NCBI GenBank assembly: GCA_037190175.1
Contig: JBBCJM010000188.1
Location: 1 to 8,330 of the forward strand
DNA from: JBBCJM01 sp037190175
GTDB lineage: Bacteria > Pseudomonadota > Alphaproteobacteria > Rhodobacterales > Rhodobacteraceae
Reading direction: 5' to 3'
DNA: 8,330 bases
The position numbers and the translations under genes were made by a program. Under the pieces are notes generated by a model that was not told where the DNA came from, did no database searches, and was given only the letters and a program-made list of their open reading frames with translations. Shown here one piece after another: positions 5,271-8,330 of the stretch (position 1 is the stretch's first letter; each line of letters begins with the position of its first letter).

Positions 5271-5756
5271 TCAGGGCAGCCGGCGCAGGCGGGTGCGGTC
5301 GTGGCCGTTGAAGTCGAAGATCTCGGCGGCGGCATCGAAGCGGTCGGGGGGCAGGGCGCCGGAGCGGTCCAGCACGAAGCCGAAGCCGCCCGAGGGGGTG
5401 GCCACCGCCAGGGTGCGATAGCCCTCGTCCACCCAGATCACCCACCAGGGGGCGAGGTTGGTGCCCTCCAGCCGCCCCGGCCCGGCGGGGCGCAGCACCC
5501 CCGCGACCGGCACCGCCCGGCCGTTCAGGCACAGCCGGCCGGAGATCCCGCCATCCGCCGCGATCCGCACCCCGCCGCCGGAACACATGGGCGCTCCGGG
5601 CTGGGCCAGTTCCGCCGCCTGCCGCCATTCGCCGGGCAGGCGGGAGGCGTCCAGCAGCGCGGCGGAATAGATCGGCGCGGCGGGGTCGCGGAAGGCCACC
5701 GGCGCGGGGGCGACCGCACAGCCGGCCAGGGCCATGAGCAGGATCAGTTGACGCAT
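5271..5756 (-). CDS. Lipocalin-like lipoprotein
   Basis: The protein has 161 residues. MRQLILLMALAGC gives a short basic start, a hydrophobic core and the lipobox LAGC, with the lipidated Cys at 13, so the mature protein is a membrane-anchored lipoprotein. The body begins with a DASRLPGEWRQAAEL segment holding the GxW-like motif that opens lipocalin barrels. Alternating beta-type stretches follow, with TNLAPWWVIWVDEGYRTLAVATPSG in the middle (at about 101-125). It ends with FVLDRSGALPPDRFDAAAEIFDFNGHDRTRL, the pattern of a final strand plus C-terminal helix seen in bacterial lipocalins such as Blc. Such proteins bind or carry small hydrophobic molecules in the envelope. Its first 13 bp overlap the end of the cysteine-rich lipoprotein gene in another frame, so the pair is coupled. 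Longer in-frame upstream starts exist but would spoil the signal peptide. It is somewhat divergent from Blc; the ligand is unknown. Confidence 0.82.
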   Translation of the reverse strand: MRQLILLMALAGCAVAPAPVAFRDPAAPIYSAALLDASRLPGEWRQAAELAQPGAPMCSGGGVRIAADGGISGRLCLNGRAVPVAGVLRPAGPGRLEGTNLAPWWVIWVDEGYRTLAVATPSGGFGFVLDRSGALPPDRFDAAAEIFDFNGHDRTRLRRLP

Positions 5757-6169
5757 TGGCTCACCCGGCGGCCGAGACCGTCCAGCACCTCGTTGCAGCC
5801 GAAGAGCGGCGTGACCGGCGCGCAGGTGCCCGAGCGGGCCAGGCATTCCCCGGCGCAGTCCGAGGCGCGGCGGCAGGACTTCAGCCCCTCGCCGGTCTGG
5901 CGCTGGCAGGTCATCAGCCCCGCCACCCCGGCCCGGATCCAGGTGCCGCCCTGCCGCTGGCAGGCCCGCGCCTCGGGGGAGAGCGGGGCTGGGGCCGCCT
6001 GGGGTTCGGGCTCCGGCTCCGGCGGGGCCTCGGGGGCCGCCGCGGCCTCCTCCACCGCGGGCAGCGCGGTCACCTCGATGGCGGCATCGGCCAAGGGCGA
6101 CGTTCCATCCCCGCCCGCCGACACGCAGGCGACCAGGGCGAGGAACCAGAGGGGGCGCAGCATCCGCAT
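5744..6169 (-). CDS. Cysteine-rich lipoprotein of unknown function
   Basis: The protein has 141 residues from the ATG at 6169. MRMLRPLWFLALVAC is a lipoprotein signal with lipobox LVAC (Cys15). A spacer rich in Ala, Pro and Glu follows (about 35-62, including an EAPPEPEPEP run), a typical flexible tether. The folded part (about 65-141) has eight cysteines (70, 88, 99, 105, 109, 116, 125 and 139), enough for four disulfides. Its phrases include QRQGGTWIRAG, LKSCRRASDCAGECLARSGTC and PLFGCNEV. I do not recognise a named domain. I recall similar hypothetical proteins in Rhodobacteraceae. ATGs at 6163 and 6190 and a GTG at 6172 are alternative starts; 6169 or 6163 best suits the signal peptide. 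It begins 44 bp after the aldo/keto reductase stop and overlaps the lipocalin gene by 13 bp. Confidence 0.82.
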   Translation of the reverse strand: MRMLRPLWFLALVACVSAGGDGTSPLADAAIEVTALPAVEEAAAAPEAPPEPEPEPQAAPAPLSPEARACQRQGGTWIRAGVAGLMTCQRQTGEGLKSCRRASDCAGECLARSGTCAPVTPLFGCNEVLDGLGRRVSQCVN

Positions 6170-6213
6170 CACCGCGCCACGTGGCCCCATCCGGCTGCGG
6201 GTTGCAAGCCCCG

Positions 6214-7245
6214 TCAATAGGGCAGCGGATTGGCGCGGTGGATGCTGTCGATCCCCGCCTTCACCGCGTCCGAGAGCTTCAGCCCGGCGGCCGAGAGGTT
6301 GACCCGCAGCTGCTCCATCGTGGTCGCGCCGATGATCGGGATGCAGGGGAAGGGCCGGTCGAGGCAGAAGGCGATGGCCATGGCCGCGGGCTCCAGCCCG
6401 TGCTCCCGCGCCAGCGCCACATAGGCGTCGGCGATGGCCAGCGCCCGGGGGTTGATCCGGCCGCCGAGGTCGGGCGTGGCGGCGCGGCGGCTGGGAACGG
6501 GGGTGGCATCGCCCGAATACTTGCCCGTCAGCATCCCCGCGGCGAGGGGAGAGAAGGCCAGCAGCGGCATGTTCTCCATCGCCGCCAGTTCCGCCCAGTC
6601 GGTATCGAACAGCCGGCACAGCAGCGAATATTCGTTCTGCACCGTCACCATCCGCGGCCCCAGCCCCTGGTCGGCCAGCCGCAGCCATTGCGCGGCACCC
6701 CAGACGGTATCGTTCGACAGGCCGAAGGCGCGCACCTTGCCCTCGGCCACCAGATCGGCGGCGGTGGCCAGCACGTCCTCCATATGCGCCAGCACCCCGG
6801 CCCGGTCGGTCGAGGGGCGATAGTCCCAGTTGCGGCGGAAGTTCCACGCGGGGCGGTTGGGCCAGTGCATCTGGTAGAGGTCGACGTAATCCGTGTTCAG
6901 CCGCCGCAGCGAGCCCTCCACGCTGCGCCGCATCTCGGCCCCGGTGATGTCGCGGGGGGCGAGCGACCCGCGGCCGGAGATCTTGGTGGCCAGCTGCACC
7001 CGGTCGCGCCCGCCGGCCTTCGCGAACCAGGCGCCGATGATGCGCTCGGTATTGCCATGGCCCTCGGCGGTGACCGGGTTTGTCGGATACATCTCGGCGG
7101 TGTCCCAGAAGGTCACGCCCCGTTCCAGCGCATGGGCGATCTGCCCGTGCGCCTCGGCCTCGGTGTTCTGGGTGCCCCAGGTCATGGTGCCCAGACAGAT
7201 TTCCGAGACCTCGATCCCGCTTTGCCCCAAGATCAGCCTGCGCAT
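6214..7245 (-). CDS. tas: Tas-like NADP(H)-dependent aldo/keto reductase
   Basis: The 343-residue protein, the expected length, reduces aldehydes or ketones with NADPH in the cytoplasm. The AKR catalytic tetrad is complete: D48 and Y53 in WDTAEMYP, K88 in ATKIS, H127 in YQMHWP. It follows E. coli Tas closely in several places: GTMTWGTQNTEAEAHGQ (19-35), DLYQMHWPNRP, FGLSNDTVWG, VTVQNEYSLLCR, and IGATTMEQL near the end, where the cofactor phosphate site lies. The name Tas refers to the rescue of tyrosine starvation in E. coli; the natural substrate is not known, so the symbol marks similarity, not proven function. The ATG at 7245 follows an ACGGGGGCG stretch that could serve as a ribosome site. 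It has 62 bp before it, after the TPR gene, and no terminator I can see there, so co-transcription is possible. Confidence 0.92.
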   Translation of the reverse strand: MRRLILGQSGIEVSEICLGTMTWGTQNTEAEAHGQIAHALERGVTFWDTAEMYPTNPVTAEGHGNTERIIGAWFAKAGGRDRVQLATKISGRGSLAPRDITGAEMRRSVEGSLRRLNTDYVDLYQMHWPNRPAWNFRRNWDYRPSTDRAGVLAHMEDVLATAADLVAEGKVRAFGLSNDTVWGAAQWLRLADQGLGPRMVTVQNEYSLLCRLFDTDWAELAAMENMPLLAFSPLAAGMLTGKYSGDATPVPSRRAATPDLGGRINPRALAIADAYVALAREHGLEPAAMAIAFCLDRPFPCIPIIGATTMEQLRVNLSAAGLKLSDAVKAGIDSIHRANPLPY

Positions 7246-7307
7246 GGTTCGCCCCCGTTTCTGCCGCGGGCGCGACCCTAAGGGCGGGGCGGCGGGGGAA
7301 ACAAGGG

Positions 7308-8330
7308 TCAGCCGCCCAGCGCCGCCAGATTGGCCTCGACCTGTTTCGTCTCGGCATGGTCGGCGCCCAGGGTGGCGGCCAGCGCCTCGCGCGCCGCGTT
7401 GAGCGCCTCGCGCGCCTCGTCGCGGCGGCCCTGCGCGGCCAGGAACTGGCCCAGGTTGTTCAGCGCCCGGCCGCGGTCGGGATGCGCCTGCCCGCCCTCG
7501 CCGCCCAGCAGGTCCGCCACCTCGCGGTAGAGCGCCTCGGCCTCCTCCGCCCGGCCGGCGGCGGCCAGCGCCGGGGCCAGCGCCGAGATCTCGCGTGCCC
7601 GGTCGGGGTGCCCGTCGGGCCAGGCGGCGCGGGCCAGCGGCACCGTCTCGGCCAAGAGCGCCCCGGCGGCCTCGCCCTTGCCGGCTGCGGTCAGCACATT
7701 GGCCAGCGCCAGCCGGCGGGCGACATTGGCCGGGCTCGGCCCCTCCACCGCCTCGCCGATGCCGATGGCGCGGCGGTAAAGCTCCTCGGCCTCGGGCAGG
7801 CGGGCGGTGACGGCCAGCAGTTCGGCGAGGTTGGCGATGCGGGCTGCGGCCTCGGGGTGGCGCTCGCCCAGGACCTCGGCGTCCACCGCCACGGCCTCGC
7901 GGTAGAGCGGCTCGGCCTCGGCCACCCTTCCGGTGGCGCGCAGCACGGCGGCGAGGTTGTTCAGCCTTTGCGCATAGGCCGCATCGCGGGCGCCCTGCGG
8001 CCCGCGCGACTGCGCCACCGCCTCGCGCAGCAGCCGTTCGGCCTCCGCGGTGCGGCCGGCGGCCAAGAGCGCCTGGCCCGAGACCGACAGCGCCTCGCCA
8101 TGCGCGGCGCTGCCCTGGCCGAAGCCGGTCACAGCGGCCTGCAGCAGCGGCACCACGAAGCTTTGCGCCACATTGGCGTCGCCCGCCCGCAGCGCGCCGC
8201 GCACGGCGGCCAGCAGGTGCAGGTACGAAGGCTCCAAGGCTGCGGCGCGGACGAAGGCGCGCGCGGCCTCCAACTGCGCGCCGCGGGCCAGCGCCAGTTC
8301 GCCCTGCGCATGGGCGATCCTTGCCGCCCG
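7308..8330 (-). CDS. TPR repeat protein, start outside window
   Basis: The last 340 residues are visible; the reading frame is open to the right edge, so the true start lies beyond it. At least six tetratricopeptide repeats are present. Each has a G-R-x-x-E-A-E-x-L-(Y/L)-R-E-A second helix (for example GRVAEAEPLYREAV and GRAEEAEALYREVA). The marker Arg/Lys residues are spaced 42, 42, 41, 42 and 42 residues apart. This 42-residue period, with HPEAA, HPDRA or HPDRG at the repeat junctions, is the kinesin-light-chain style of TPR and not the usual 34-residue one. Before the repeats, from the window edge, a less regular helical stretch (IAHAQGELALARG, LEPSYLHLLAAV) may be another TPR-like pair. 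Such proteins are scaffolds for protein contacts; no enzymatic domain or membrane segment is visible in this part. The partner is unknown. Confidence 0.9.
   Translation of the reverse strand, partial: RAARIAHAQGELALARGAQLEAARAFVRAAALEPSYLHLLAAVRGALRAGDANVAQSFVVPLLQAAVTGFGQGSAAHGEALSVSGQALLAAGRTAEAERLLREAVAQSRGPQGARDAAYAQRLNNLAAVLRATGRVAEAEPLYREAVAVDAEVLGERHPEAAARIANLAELLAVTARLPEAEELYRRAIGIGEAVEGPSPANVARRLALANVLTAAGKGEAAGALLAETVPLARAAWPDGHPDRAREISALAPALAAAGRAEEAEALYREVADLLGGEGGQAHPDRGRALNNLGQFLAAQGRRDEAREALNAAREALAATLGADHAETKQVEANLAALGG

Noticed and set aside
5744..7357. A 537-codon minus-strand frame read as one protein spanning the reductase and the cysteine-rich lipoprotein
   Set aside because: Only its last 141 codons are real. 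The rest is a shadow of the aldo/keto reductase, which has a complete catalytic tetrad in another frame.
7308..8273. Taking the TTG at 8273 as the start of the TPR protein
   Set aside because: The frame stays open to the window edge with TPR-like helical sequence before this codon, so it is an internal leucine.
1..8330. RNA genes, CRISPR arrays, insertion sequences, phage genes
   Set aside because: No repeat-spacer pattern, tRNA cloverleaf, transposase or integrase motif was seen on either strand.

Overview
The window is very GC-rich DNA. Its protein families and gene arrangements look like an alphaproteobacterium of the Rhodobacterales (Rhodobacter/Paracoccus type). The assignment rests on composition, on the look of the proteins (a DUF983 plus Nudix pair, an ECF sigma factor followed by a small membrane protein and a periplasmic metal-sensor-like protein), and on palindromic intergenic hairpins of a kind I recall from that family. 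No rRNA, tRNA, CRISPR array, transposase or phage gene is visible. This is ordinary-looking chromosome, packed with genes on both strands.

Left block, minus strand (2019 down to 1). In transcription order it holds a secreted four-EF-hand protein, a very stable GC hairpin, an ECF-type RNA polymerase sigma factor, a 114-residue single-pass membrane protein that is the probable anti-sigma factor, and a membrane-anchored periplasmic protein of the heavy-metal-sensor (CnrX/Spy-like) class that runs off the left edge. The last three are separated by 4 bp and 1 bp, so they are surely one operon. The layout matches a CnrH-CnrY-CnrX type trans-envelope signalling module, with a calcium-binding-type protein just upstream.

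Middle block. On the plus strand a DUF983 zinc-ribbon membrane protein overlaps a Nudix hydrolase. The Nudix gene runs head-on into a minus-strand fatty acid desaturase, and their 3' coding ends overlap by 63 bp. The desaturase is divergent from a plus-strand XRE-type regulator. The 68-bp space between them carries repeated CGGATCAT-like motifs and an inverted repeat that look like an operator. Three back-to-back perfect hairpins fill the space after the regulator and probably act as a two-way terminator.

Right block, minus strand (8330 down to 5271). In transcription order it holds a partial TPR protein with kinesin-light-chain-like 42-residue repeats, a Tas-like aldo/keto reductase, a cysteine-rich lipoprotein, and a lipocalin-like lipoprotein whose start overlaps the end of the previous gene. 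The two lipoproteins are clearly coupled. Whether the reductase and TPR genes share their transcript cannot be told from the sequence.

The items most worth following are the ECF/anti-sigma/sensor/EF-hand module, the desaturase-regulator pair with its candidate operator, the triple hairpin, and the cysteine-rich/lipocalin lipoprotein pair. Nothing in the window can be called a new system on sequence alone.
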